A DNA stretch of 51,230 nucleotides from Candidatus Kuenenia stuttgartensis (GTDB lineage Bacteria; Planctomycetota; Phycisphaerae; Phycisphaerales; SM1A02). Where the stretch lies: contig CAMDMA010000025.1 in the NCBI GenBank assembly GCA_945902075.1, positions 1-51,230 on the forward strand, read 5' to 3'. This document shows, in pieces, positions 7,165-16,292 of the stretch. Position numbers and translations under genes: made by a program. The notes beneath the pieces are model-generated. The model saw only the letters and a program-made list of their open reading frames with translations, was not told the origin of the DNA and did not search any database. The stretch's first letter is position 1, and each line of letters opens with the position of its first letter.

Positions 7165-10100
7165 ATGCCGACCGCAACCGCTTCCACGCACGACTCTCGC
7201 ACCAGCCCTTCCGTGATCCACCGTATCGAGGTGCGGCCTCGCCGTGGCCACCATGATCCGCGCGGACAGTCCGTGCAGAAGGCGATTGAGGGCCTTGGCC
7301 TCGCGCGGCCTCCGAAGAAGGTCGAGCACACGGCGGTTTACCTTATTGAGGGTGACCTCACCGCGAACGAGGTCGATCGCATTGCCAATGAGCTGCTCGC
7401 CGACTGCGTGACGCAGTCGACGGAGATTCACGCGTCGACGCGCGCGCCGCGCCCAAGCGTTGCGCCAGGTTCGGCTGTGGTCGAAGTCCATCCGCTGCCG
7501 GGAGTCACCGATCCCGCGGCGGAGAGTGTGCAAGCGGCGATTCTCGCGCTCACGGGGAAGAAAGTCGCGGTTCTCACCGGCGACCGTTTCGATCTCCACG
7601 GTGTCGACAAGTCTGGCGGCAAAGGTGTCGCCAAGATGGTCGGTGAACGGCTACTCGCCAACCCCGTCATTCACGCGATCCACACCGAACCCTACTTTCC
7701 AACAGCGTTTCCGACGGGCAAGCCTTACACGCTGGTCGTCCGCTCGGTGCCGATCACGAAACTCACCGACGTTGAGCTTGAGAAACTTTCGCGTGAGGGA
7801 CATCTCTTTCTCTCACTCGACGAGATGAAGGCGATTCAGACGGAGTACCGCGCGCTCGGCCGCGAGCCGCGTGAGATCGAACTCGAGACGCTCGCTCAGA
7901 CGTGGAGTGAGCATTGCGTACACAAGACGCTGAAGTCGACGGTGCGTTACCGCGAACTCGCGCAGGATCCTGCGTTTGAAGGCCAGTGGTCTCTCGTCGA
8001 AGACGCAGCGTCGCGACCGAATCATGAGGTCAGCGCCGACGGCGTTGTGCTTGTGAAGAACCTGCTGAAGTCCACGGTCGCCGCGAGCACCCACGAGCTC
8101 ATCGCCGATGGGATCGATTGGTGCCTCTCGGTGTTTGTTGACAATTCGGGAGTGGTTGCGTTTGACGACACCGATGCAGTGTGCTTCAAGTGCGAGACGC
8201 ACAATCGACCGAGCGCGATCGAGCCGTATGGTGGCGCGGCAACTGGCATCGGCGGTTGTATTCGCGACATCATTGGAACCGGCCTAGGCGCGAAGCCGAT
8301 CGCGGCGACCGATGTCTTTTGTGTCGCCTACCCAGACGTTGCCGAGGTTCCGCAGGGTTGCCTTGATCCGCGTCGCGTGCTAACGCAGGTCGTTGCTGGC
8401 GTCCGTGACTACGGCAATCGCATGGGGATTCCGACGCTGAATGGCGCGGTGTACTTCGATGACGACTACGTGGGAAACCCGCTCGTGTACTGCGGCTGTA
8501 TCGGCCTGATGCCGCGCAGTTGCGTGAAGGGTGCGACGCGCCCCGGCGACGCGATCATCGCAGTCGGTGGCCGCACAGGCCGCGACGGCATTCACGGAGC
8601 GACATTCTCAAGTGCGGAGCTCACGGATAAGCACGCAAGCGAGTTCAGTCACGCGGTGCAGATCGGGAACGCGATCACGGAAAAGAAGTTACTCGATGCG
8701 ATCCTCGCGATGCGCGATCGCGTTGCTGGCCCGCTCTACAACGGTCTCACGGATTGCGGTGCGGGAGGGTTTTCAAGCGCCATCGGTGAAATGGCGAGTG
8801 AGATCGGCGCAACAGTGCACCTTGACCGCGCCCCGACAAAGTATGACGGGCTTTCGCCAACTGAGGTGTGGATCAGCGAGGCGCAAGAGCGGCTGGTACT
8901 CGCGGTTTCGCGCGAAAATATCACGGAATTGGCGCAGATTTGCGCCGATCACGGCGTTGAGTGGTGTGACCTCGGCACGTTCGGGAACGAGTCTGGCGAG
9001 GTAGCCCCCGACATCACGCTGCTTTGGCAGGGGCACGAGGTTGGTCGCCTCCCGGTGGAGTTCCTTCACGGTGCGATTCCGATGCCCGTGCGCGAAGCGG
9101 TGTGGGATGCGTCATGGGCCGCGCAACAGCGCGCTCCGCGCCGCGCGCCAACCATCAACCGCGAGCTTGCGCCGACCGAAGCGGATGCGCTGCGCGTGCT
9201 GCCGGAACTTCTCTCCCACCCGAATATTGCGAGTAAGGCGTGGATCATCCGTCAGTACGATCACGAAGTGCAAGGCTCGAGCGTGCTAAAGCCGCTCGTT
9301 GGTATTCCGGTAGGCGCGTCTGCGGGCGGACCATCTGATGCAGCGGTGATTCGGCCGAAAAAGGGCTCTGATCGCGCACTCGCGATTGCGAATGGACTTG
9401 CCACTGGGCTCGGTGCTGACCCATACGCGATGGCCATCGCGGCGATTGACGAGTGTGTGCGCAACCTCGTCTGCACGGGCGCCGATCCGACGCGCATTGC
9501 GATTCTCGACAACTTCTGTTGGCCGAGTTGCAAGGATCCACGAAACATGGGCTCGCTCGTGCGTGCGTGTGAGGGTTGCTACGACGCTGCGAAGGCGTTT
9601 CGTACGCCATTCATCTCTGGAAAGGATTCACTCAACAATCAATTCGTGACCGAGGATGGACGCACCATCCAGATCCCACCGACGCTTTTGATTTCCGGAT
9701 TCGGTCCGGTTGAGCGCGACACGATGGCGGTCTCGATGGACGCAAAGCACTCGGGCTCGCGGCTTGTAATCGTGGGTGAAACGACGAATCGACTCGGAGG
9801 TTCGCACTTCGCGCTTGTCGCCGGTATGCCAAGTGGTGCGCATCGGCTACCGATGCCGTGTCTCAACGCTGGGCCGAAGCATGCTGCCGCGGTCGCGCGT
9901 GCGATTCGCACCGGCGTCGTCCGCGCGGCGCATGATTGCAGTGAAGGCGGTGTACTTGTTGCCGCAGCAGAGATGGCCTTCTCTGGCGGGCTCGGACTGT
10001 CACTCGATCTCAGCGCGCTACCGACGGTCGGCGAGGTTCCGTTTCTTGCCCGCGCGTTCGCGGAGGATTCCTCGCGATATCTGCTCGAAGTCAACAGCGG

Positions 10101-10260
10101 CGACCTTACGACGCTGGTTGCTGCGCTCGGAGATGTTCCGCACGCAGTCATCGGTACCTTTGACTCGCGTGGCGAGCTCATCCTCACCGGTGCGGGCGCG
10201 ACTGCTGGGGTGAAGGTGGCAGCGCTTGGCGAAAGTTGGAGCGGGGGTTTAGCGTGGTAA
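7165..10260 (+). CDS. purL: Phosphoribosylformylglycinamidine synthase, PurS-PurL fusion
   Basis: Catalyses the fourth step of purine synthesis, FGAR to FGAM, with ATP and ammonia supplied by PurQ. The 1031-aa protein has two PurS-like modules at its N-terminus (about residues 18-90, and 105-195 ending LLANPVIHAIHTEP), then the PurL catalytic region. Seen in order: the WSEHC motif (TWSEHCVHKTLKST), the metal/ATP region ETHNRPSAIEPYGGAATGIG, and EAQERLVLAVS, the equivalent of the SQERM motif. Small PurL proteins are about 740 aa with a free-standing PurS of about 80 aa, so this is a fusion with a duplicated PurS-like unit. purQ follows after 55 bases. The start at 7165 is the first ATG of the frame. 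Confidence 0.93.
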   Translation: MPTATASTHDSRTSPSVIHRIEVRPRRGHHDPRGQSVQKAIEGLGLARPPKKVEHTAVYLIEGDLTANEVDRIANELLADCVTQSTEIHASTRAPRPSVAPGSAVVEVHPLPGVTDPAAESVQAAILALTGKKVAVLTGDRFDLHGVDKSGGKGVAKMVGERLLANPVIHAIHTEPYFPTAFPTGKPYTLVVRSVPITKLTDVELEKLSREGHLFLSLDEMKAIQTEYRALGREPREIELETLAQTWSEHCVHKTLKSTVRYRELAQDPAFEGQWSLVEDAASRPNHEVSADGVVLVKNLLKSTVAASTHELIADGIDWCLSVFVDNSGVVAFDDTDAVCFKCETHNRPSAIEPYGGAATGIGGCIRDIIGTGLGAKPIAATDVFCVAYPDVAEVPQGCLDPRRVLTQVVAGVRDYGNRMGIPTLNGAVYFDDDYVGNPLVYCGCIGLMPRSCVKGATRPGDAIIAVGGRTGRDGIHGATFSSAELTDKHASEFSHAVQIGNAITEKKLLDAILAMRDRVAGPLYNGLTDCGAGGFSSAIGEMASEIGATVHLDRAPTKYDGLSPTEVWISEAQERLVLAVSRENITELAQICADHGVEWCDLGTFGNESGEVAPDITLLWQGHEVGRLPVEFLHGAIPMPVREAVWDASWAAQQRAPRRAPTINRELAPTEADALRVLPELLSHPNIASKAWIIRQYDHEVQGSSVLKPLVGIPVGASAGGPSDAAVIRPKKGSDRALAIANGLATGLGADPYAMAIAAIDECVRNLVCTGADPTRIAILDNFCWPSCKDPRNMGSLVRACEGCYDAAKAFRTPFISGKDSLNNQFVTEDGRTIQIPPTLLISGFGPVERDTMAVSMDAKHSGSRLVIVGETTNRLGGSHFALVAGMPSGAHRLPMPCLNAGPKHAAAVARAIRTGVVRAAHDCSEGGVLVAAAEMAFSGGLGLSLDLSALPTVGEVPFLARAFAEDSSRYLLEVNSGDLTTLVAALGDVPHAVIGTFDSRGELILTGAGATAGVKVAALGESWSGGLAW

Positions 10261-10315
10261 AGAGCGACGCGCATCAAAAGACGCAGCAAGCAGAACAATC
10301 GAAGAGACGCATCAC

Positions 10316-11128
10316 ATGAAGGCACTTGTCATCACCGCTCCGGGCATCAACTGCGACCTCGAACTCTGCGAGGCGTTCGAACTCGCGGGTTGCACCGTCG
10401 AGAGCGAGTTGCTCACGCGATTGAGCCGTGACCCGTCACGGATCGAACACTTCGATCTGATCGGCCTTCCCGGCGGTTTCAGTTACGGCGACGATATTGC
10501 TGCTGGGCGCATCATGGCGGCGCTCATTCGACAGTCGATCTATCCGGCGCTCGCCGATGCGATCGCCCGAGGCACACCGATGATCGCCCCGTGCAACGGC
10601 TTCCAGATCGCGGTGCAGGCCGGACTGCTTCCAGGGCCGGAGTCGGGCGAGTCATGGAGTGAAACTCCCACCGAGCCGACGGTCGCGCTCGCGCAAAATG
10701 CCTCGGCGCGCTTCAACGACATCTGGACGACCATGGAGATTCCAACTGGAACGCGCTGCGTTTGGACCCGCGGCCTCGTCATGAATGCCGACACCGCGCT
10801 CATGCCCTGCGCGCATGGCGAAGGGCGTTTCGTCGCCGACGAAGATGTCGTCGAGGCGCTCGAATCAAACGGACAAGTCGCAGTGCGGTACGGTGCGGGG
10901 GATCATTTCAACGGCTCGCTCAACAGAATCGCTGGGATTTGCGACGCGACGGGACTCGTGTTTGGCTTGATGCCGCATCCAGAGCGATATTTGCGGTGGA
11001 CGCAGCATCCGCGTTGGACGCGCCTCACGGCCGCGCAACGCGTGGGTGACACACCGGGGCTACAGATGTTTCAGAACGCTGTGAAGCATGCCGCACGCAG
11101 GCGCGCGACGGCCGGAGGATTGCGATGA
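10316..11128 (+). CDS. purQ: Phosphoribosylformylglycinamidine synthase, glutaminase subunit
   Basis: A class I glutamine amidotransferase that makes ammonia for PurL. The 270-aa protein starts MKALVITAPGINCD, matching the family N-terminus. The oxyanion/Gly-rich segment LPGGFSYGDD lies near residues 51-60, the nucleophile is Cys93 in APCNGFQI, and the His/Glu pair is in LMPHPERYL near residue 221. It is somewhat longer than Bacillus PurQ (about 227 aa), like the longer forms that work with PurS-fused partners. It lies 55 bases after purSL and overlaps the next gene by four bases (ATGA). Confidence 0.95.
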   Translation: MKALVITAPGINCDLELCEAFELAGCTVESELLTRLSRDPSRIEHFDLIGLPGGFSYGDDIAAGRIMAALIRQSIYPALADAIARGTPMIAPCNGFQIAVQAGLLPGPESGESWSETPTEPTVALAQNASARFNDIWTTMEIPTGTRCVWTRGLVMNADTALMPCAHGEGRFVADEDVVEALESNGQVAVRYGAGDHFNGSLNRIAGICDATGLVFGLMPHPERYLRWTQHPRWTRLTAAQRVGDTPGLQMFQNAVKHAARRRATAGGLR

Positions 11129-12192
11129 GCACGTCGACGACAATTGTTCCTTCGAAGCCCGCGGTGCTTCGCTGCGCGACCATCGGGGTTGGCAAGATGG
11201 GTCGGCACCACGCGCGTTTGTACGCGCAAGCCGACGGTTGCGACCTTGTGGGTGTCGTCGATGGCAATGCGGAACGCGCGAGCCGCATCACCGAGGAGTG
11301 GGGCGGGCGGGCGTTCACATCGGTTGCGGAGCTCATCGCCCATGGCGTTGACGCGGTCACCATCGCGACGCCGACGGTGACCCATCGCGAGATCGTCGAG
11401 CCGTTGCTTGAGGCGGGTATCGCGTGTCTCGTCGAGAAGCCGCTCGCGCCTGATGTCTCAGAAGCGCGTGCGATCGCGGACACCGCGCGCCGCACGGGTG
11501 CACTCTTGCAGGTTGGTCATGTTGTTCGATACGACCCGGTGATGGTCGCCGTACGCGAACTCGTTGCTGCGGGCTCGATTCGTCCGCGCTTCATCGAGAT
11601 CGACCGCGTGAGCCCGATGACGTTCCGTTCGGTCGACGTCGGCGTCGTGCTCGACATGATGATCCACGACCTCGACGTACTCCTCGCGCTCATGGGTGCT
11701 GAACCAGAAGAAATCCACGCAAACGCGGTGTGTGTCGTCGGTGAAGCGGAAGATGTCTGCAACGCGCGTCTTGTTTTTCCGGCTGGCAAAGATGGCATCC
11801 GCTGCACCGCGAATGTGACCGCGAGCCGCTTGGCACTCAAGACCGAACGCAAGATCCGTCTGATCAGCGAAGACGCGTATGTATCCGCTGATTTCGTCGA
11901 GAAAAAGGGCACGGTTGTCCGCAAGACTGCCAATGCTTCGCAACTCGACGATGTGCGTCGGCGCCTGAAGGCAGGTGAAGATCTCTCTGGAGTCAATTAC
12001 CTTGAGATGATCGCGATGGAACCGCTCAGCGTCGGTGCGGGTGAGCCGCTCAAACTCCAGATGCTCGACTTCCTCGACGCAGTGCGCACAAATCGTCGGC
12101 CGCTGGTCAATGCGGAAGACGGCTTTGCTGCCGTGCGAACCGCCGAGCGTATCGTCGCCGCCGCACGCGCCGCTGGCGCGCGGATGGTCTAG
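11125..12192 (+). CDS. Gfo/Idh/MocA-family NAD(P)-dependent oxidoreductase
   Basis: A 355-aa dehydrogenase of the glucose-fructose oxidoreductase family. It has an N-terminal Rossmann fold with GVGKMGRHHA (residues 21-30), the family EKP motif at 104-106, and the catalytic-type helix D-x5-D-x3-HDLD (Asp177, His181, Asp182). The start overlaps the purQ stop by four bases, so translation is probably coupled, yet no family member is known to act in purine synthesis. The substrate is probably a sugar or nucleotide sugar. A role like GnnA in UDP-GlcNAc3N formation for lipid A is possible but not shown by the sequence. Confidence 0.88.
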   Translation: MSTSTTIVPSKPAVLRCATIGVGKMGRHHARLYAQADGCDLVGVVDGNAERASRITEEWGGRAFTSVAELIAHGVDAVTIATPTVTHREIVEPLLEAGIACLVEKPLAPDVSEARAIADTARRTGALLQVGHVVRYDPVMVAVRELVAAGSIRPRFIEIDRVSPMTFRSVDVGVVLDMMIHDLDVLLALMGAEPEEIHANAVCVVGEAEDVCNARLVFPAGKDGIRCTANVTASRLALKTERKIRLISEDAYVSADFVEKKGTVVRKTANASQLDDVRRRLKAGEDLSGVNYLEMIAMEPLSVGAGEPLKLQMLDFLDAVRTNRRPLVNAEDGFAAVRTAERIVAAARAAGARMV

Positions 12193-12216
12193 GCAAGCAA
12201 GACCGAGGCATGCATC

Positions 12217-14097
12217 ATGGCATCCGAAGACCGCGTCCTCCTCGTCGATGACCAGCCCATGATGGGCGAGGTCGTGAACCGCATGCTGGGGGCGGCTGGC
12301 GGCATCGTCCTCCGCGTGGTGTCCCGTCCGCAGGAGGCGCTCGCCGCTGCGCGGGAGTTCACACCCACGGTGATCCTGCAGGACATCGAGATGCCGGGCA
12401 TGAACGGCTTCGAGCTCCTCGACGCCTACCGCGCCGATGCGGAGCTCGCCGAGGTCCCCGTGATCATGCTCACGAGCGTCGAGAACGCGGAGGCGAAGGC
12501 GAGGGCCTTCGAGCTCGGCGCGACGGACTACATGGTCAAGTTTCCCGAGGCGATCGAGATGGTCGCGCGCGTGCGGCGGCACTCGCTCGTGCGGCGGCAG
12601 GCGCTCGCCCGCGTGCAGCGTGCGGCCGAGGCAGAGCGGGCGCGGAATCCGCTGGGGTTCGGGCGCGAGCCGCTGCCGCAGTGCGACATCGCCATCATCG
12701 GTGGCGGCTTCAGCGGGCTCATGTCGGCGGCCCAGATCGCCGCGGCGGCGCCAGGCGCGAGCCTGGGCGTGTTCGAGCGCCGCTTGCGTCCGGGGCCGGG
12801 AGTCGCCTACGGCGCGTGCGACGGAGAGCATCTGCTGAACGTCCCCGCCGCCCGCATGGGCGCGTTCGCGGAGAAGCCGACCGCATTCCACGAGTGGCTC
12901 GAGCGGGAGTTCCCCGGGCGAATCGGCGCCAGTGACTTCGCGCCGCGTGCGCTCTTCGGGCGCTATCTGCTGGAGACGGTGGTAGGCGCGCTGGGTGCGG
13001 CGGGCTCGAGGCCGCGCTTCGTGTCCGATGCGGTCGTGCATCTGGAGCGCCATGCGTTCGGGTTCGAGCTGCTCCTCGCGTCGGGTCGGACGGTGCTCGC
13101 GCGCGGTGTGGTGCTGGCTGTCGGCCTTCCGCAGGCCCGAGCGCCGTGGCGCGGCGTCGGTGGCGATGCGCTGGCGACGATCCCGCGCAAGCTGCTCGTC
13201 GACGATCCGTGGGAGGCTGGCGCGCTCGAGGGCATTCCCGCGGACGGCACGGTGGTCGTCGTCGGCAGTGGACTCACGGCGGTTGATGTCGTGCTCGGGC
13301 TGCGTCGGCGCGGGCATCGCGGCAAGCTCGTGCTCGTGTCGCGCAACGGGCGTTTCCCGCTTCCGCATGCCGCTGCGCACGGCGCGCCGCCGGCGCTCGA
13401 CGCAGCCGAGCTCTCGCGCGGGCCGAGGGAGGCCTTCCGCCTCGTGCGCCGCACGGTGCGCGAACTCGCCGCCCATGACCATGATTGGCACGGCGCGATC
13501 GATGGCGTGCGACCGCACGCGACCAAGGTCTGGCAGGCGTGGTCGACCGAGCAGCGCGCATACTTCCTGCGCCGGCTGCGCCCGTACTGGGAGATCCATC
13601 GGCATCGCGTGCCGCCGCGGCTGCTCGCCCTGCTGGATGCGGAGCGCGCCGCAGGCACGCTCGATCTCATCGCCGGGAGCATCGCGAGCATGGCGCCTGT
13701 CGCCGGTGCAGAGGCGATCGACGTGCGGATCGACGTGCGCGGGAAGGGCGCGCGAGGTGCGGTGCAGGCGCATCGCGCCGAGCGCGTCGTCAACTGCGTC
13801 GGTCCCGTGACGAGCGTCACCGACACCGTGGATCCGCTGCTCGGCTCGCTGTTCCGGAGCGGCATGGCCGTGGGCGACGCGCTCGGCCTCGGTCTCCGTT
13901 CCGACGCGGAAGGCCGGCTGCTCGATGCGCAGGGTGCGCCGCAGCAGGGCATGCGCCTGGTCGGAGCACTGCGCCGCGGCGAGCTCTGGGAGTCGACCGC
14001 TGTCCCGGAGCTGCGCGTGCAGGCTGCCGTCGCAGCGGGATCGCTGGTGCGCGAGCTCAACCTCCTCGGCGCGGCCACGGCGGCGACCTCCGCATGA
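12217..14097 (+). CDS. WspR-like receiver domain fused to YdhS-like FAD/NAD(P)-binding protein
   Basis: A 626-aa two-part protein. Residues 1-125 form a response-regulator receiver: acidic pair D11/D12 (LLVDDQ), phospho-acceptor D56 in VILQDIEMPG, T86 and K108. Its wording (VILQD, AYRAD, GATDYMVK, EAIEMVARVRRHS) closely recalls the receiver of the diguanylate cyclase WspR. After a charged linker, residues 155-626 form an FAD/NAD(P)-binding protein of the YdhS/NAD_binding_9 type: IGGGFSG (162-167), EHLLNVPAARMG, a second dinucleotide motif VVGSGLTAVD, and VNCVGP. No GGDEF domain is present. GC is far above its neighbours (50 of 60 bases at 13381-13440) and third codon positions are almost all G or C, suggesting transfer. 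It starts 25 bases after the Gfo/Idh stop and overlaps nfo by ATGA. Function unknown; phosphorylation-controlled redox activity is an inference. Confidence 0.85.
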   Translation: MASEDRVLLVDDQPMMGEVVNRMLGAAGGIVLRVVSRPQEALAAAREFTPTVILQDIEMPGMNGFELLDAYRADAELAEVPVIMLTSVENAEAKARAFELGATDYMVKFPEAIEMVARVRRHSLVRRQALARVQRAAEAERARNPLGFGREPLPQCDIAIIGGGFSGLMSAAQIAAAAPGASLGVFERRLRPGPGVAYGACDGEHLLNVPAARMGAFAEKPTAFHEWLEREFPGRIGASDFAPRALFGRYLLETVVGALGAAGSRPRFVSDAVVHLERHAFGFELLLASGRTVLARGVVLAVGLPQARAPWRGVGGDALATIPRKLLVDDPWEAGALEGIPADGTVVVVGSGLTAVDVVLGLRRRGHRGKLVLVSRNGRFPLPHAAAHGAPPALDAAELSRGPREAFRLVRRTVRELAAHDHDWHGAIDGVRPHATKVWQAWSTEQRAYFLRRLRPYWEIHRHRVPPRLLALLDAERAAGTLDLIAGSIASMAPVAGAEAIDVRIDVRGKGARGAVQAHRAERVVNCVGPVTSVTDTVDPLLGSLFRSGMAVGDALGLGLRSDAEGRLLDAQGAPQQGMRLVGALRRGELWESTAVPELRVQAAVAAGSLVRELNLLGAATAATSA

Positions 14098-15047
14098 CGC
14101 GCGCCTCACCATCGTGCGAAACGCTGTGGATCGGCTCGCATCTCTCGACCGCGGGCGCGCTGCGCGCCGCGATCGACGAGGCGGTGTCCTTCCGCTTCGG
14201 TGCCGTGCAGATCTTCACGCGCAACCAGCGGCAGTGGACGGCCAAGCCACTTACAAAGGTCGAGATCGCAGATTTCCACGCGGCGCGCCGAGGCACCATT
14301 TTCGAAGACTCCGCGCGCATCGTCAGTCACAACAGTTACCTCGTGAATCTTGCGTCGCCCGATGCAGACAACCTCGCGAAGTCGATCGCCTGCGAGCGCG
14401 CGGAACTCGAGCGTTGCGAGGCACTTGGTGTCGCCGTTTCGGTTGCGCATCCTGGTGCGCACCTCGGTGTAGCCGGCGGGCGCAAGCCGAAGGACCCGAA
14501 CGACCTCGACGGAGACCCGACCACGGAGGAACTGGAGGGGCTCAAGCGCATCGCCCGCGCAATCGACGGCCTCCACCGCGAGTTGCGCGGATACAAGGTT
14601 CGTATCGCGCTCGAGACGACGACCGGGAGCGGTACCAACCTCGGCTACGCATTTCATCATCTTGGGCGGATTCGCGAGATGGTCGCGGAGCCAGAACGCG
14701 TCGCCTTCTGCATGGACACCTGCCATGTGTTTGCTGCTGGCTATGACGTTTCGACGCCTTCGAAGGCGAAGGCCGTTCTCGAACGCTTCGACCGCGAGGC
14801 TGGACTTGCCCACATCGCGGCATTGCATGTCAACGATTCTGAGGCGCCGTTCGCGTCGCGGAAGGATCGGCACGCCCATATCGGCGAGGGGCTGTGCGGC
14901 GAGGCCTGGTTCCGTGCGGCACTTCGTCATGCCGCATTTGCGACGGTTCCGAAAGTGCTTGAGACGGAGAAGGGCGATGCCGCCGATGGTCGACCGTGGG
15001 ACGTTGTGAACGCCGAGCGGCTTGCAGCACTTGCAGTGTCAAAGTGA
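14094..15047 (+). CDS. nfo: Endonuclease IV (AP endonuclease)
   Basis: Cleaves DNA 5' of abasic sites in base excision repair using three zinc ions. The 317-aa TIM-barrel protein keeps all expected metal ligands: H79, H119, E174, D208, H211, H245, D258, H260 and E290, in motifs AHPGAH, ALETTTGSGTNLG, CMDTCHVFAAGYD and LHVNDSEAPF. Relative to E. coli Nfo there are about 19 extra residues between H119 and E174 (KPKDPNDLDGDPTTEELEG). The ATG overlaps the stop of the preceding fusion gene (ATGA). The first 150 or so bases share that gene's high GC (42 and 41 of 60), then GC falls to 35-37 of 60. Confidence 0.95.
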   Translation: MTRASPSCETLWIGSHLSTAGALRAAIDEAVSFRFGAVQIFTRNQRQWTAKPLTKVEIADFHAARRGTIFEDSARIVSHNSYLVNLASPDADNLAKSIACERAELERCEALGVAVSVAHPGAHLGVAGGRKPKDPNDLDGDPTTEELEGLKRIARAIDGLHRELRGYKVRIALETTTGSGTNLGYAFHHLGRIREMVAEPERVAFCMDTCHVFAAGYDVSTPSKAKAVLERFDREAGLAHIAALHVNDSEAPFASRKDRHAHIGEGLCGEAWFRAALRHAAFATVPKVLETEKGDAADGRPWDVVNAERLAALAVSK

Positions 15048-15061
15048 CACTAAAGACAGCC

Positions 15062-15118
15062 ATCGGTCGGCATGATCCGCAGGTAGACGGGAGCCTCCGA
15101 CCGATTCTTCTCGCGTTT
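15062..15118 (+). terminator. Possible intrinsic terminator after nfo
   Basis: ATCGGTCGG (15062-15070) can pair perfectly with CCGACCGAT (15097-15105). The loop is long (26 bases), but TTCTTCTCGCGTTTT follows. It lies 15 bases after the nfo stop. Confidence 0.5.
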
Positions 15119-15179
15119 TCGTTCGATCTGCAGGCACGATTACAGGATCCATAGGGTCCTACCCGAAGATAGCAAACGT

Positions 15180-16238
15180 ATGAGCGCCTCTTGGAAACCC
15201 CGGTCAGAATCTCTCGTCGCGTTGGGCGCAGTTGCGGCGTCGCTTCTCGCGGGGGGATGTACGACCCGCAGCACCATCGAAACAGGCAGCACCGCGCAAC
15301 CCAAGGTTGCGCCGCAAATGACTCGTCCTGTCATGCGCACGGAGCCGTCGACGGACGAGGAGATGCGGCTCGCGGACGCGCGCGCCGCGGCGAGCGAGGA
15401 CGACTACGACACAGCGCTCCGTATTTTCCGCGAACTGTTGCAGGAGAACCCAACCCTCGCTGATGCCTACACCGGCATGGGTGAGGTTCTAGAAAATAAG
15501 GGCGACATTGAACTCGCTGAGCCGGCCTACGCTCGCGCGATCTCGCTCGATCCCAGCGACTTCACGGCCGCTTCCGGCTATGGCCGCGTACTCGAGGCGC
15601 TTGGCCGATCAAAGGAAGCGATTCGCGCGCTGCAGCGTGCACTCACGATTCGCCCGCGCGACCTTGACGCGAATCTTGCCATGTCACGGCTCCTCCTTGC
15701 TTCCAACCAAGGTGATGGTGCGGTTGCGTTCGCAGAGCGCGCGATCCGCGTTGACCCACAGAATGGCCCCGCACACCTCGCGTTGGCTCGCGCATACTCG
15801 AAGCTTGGTCGCGGGCCAGATGCGATTCGTGAGTACGAGACAGCGTGTGAATTGATCGAACCGCCGATCGACGTGATGTTCGCGCTCGTGAACGCGTATG
15901 CGGCCGAAAAACGGTACCGGGAAGCCGCCAACGCGGCCGAAGCACTCACCCGCACCGCACCCACCGCGGCAGCATTCGAGCGTCTTGGGTGGTCGCTGTT
16001 CCGGCTGAATGAATTCAAGCCGTCGGATGAGGCGTATCGCAAGGCGATCGAGCTTGATCCGGCCTACTGGCCCGCGCTCAACGGAGCAGGTGTGAACGCA
16101 CTCAATGCATGGATCAAGGCTGGAAAAGGACCGGACGATCCGTTGCGCGATGAGGCTCGCGCAATGCTGCAGCGTTCGCTGCGTGCAAACCCTGATCAAC
16201 CGAAGGTTGCGTCGCTTCTCCTCAAGTATCAGCTCTGA
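15180..16238 (+). CDS. TPR-repeat lipoprotein
   Basis: A 352-aa lipoprotein: a basic N-terminus, the hydrophobic segment ALGAVAASLLAGGC with a lipobox LAGGC, then TTRS. From about residue 60 on it consists of tetratricopeptide repeats, recognisable from recurrent motifs such as ADAYTGMGEVLENKGD, PSDFTAASGYGRVLEALG and PAYWPALNGAGVNALN. TPR lipoproteins usually serve as scaffolds for envelope complexes; no partner can be named here. queF follows 54 bases downstream. Confidence 0.88.
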   Translation: MSASWKPRSESLVALGAVAASLLAGGCTTRSTIETGSTAQPKVAPQMTRPVMRTEPSTDEEMRLADARAAASEDDYDTALRIFRELLQENPTLADAYTGMGEVLENKGDIELAEPAYARAISLDPSDFTAASGYGRVLEALGRSKEAIRALQRALTIRPRDLDANLAMSRLLLASNQGDGAVAFAERAIRVDPQNGPAHLALARAYSKLGRGPDAIREYETACELIEPPIDVMFALVNAYAAEKRYREAANAAEALTRTAPTAAAFERLGWSLFRLNEFKPSDEAYRKAIELDPAYWPALNGAGVNALNAWIKAGKGPDDPLRDEARAMLQRSLRANPDQPKVASLLLKYQL

Positions 16239-16292
16239 TCGCTCCGATTGTCGCGGCAAAGTCTATCCGCGCGGAACCATTAGTATCCGCAC

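Noticed and set aside
11458-14112. Very long minus-strand open frame (884 codons) across the oxidoreductase and the fusion gene
   Set aside because: It is antisense to two well-supported plus-strand genes, has composition expected of a high-GC shadow frame (Arg, His, Glu-rich) and no recognisable motif.
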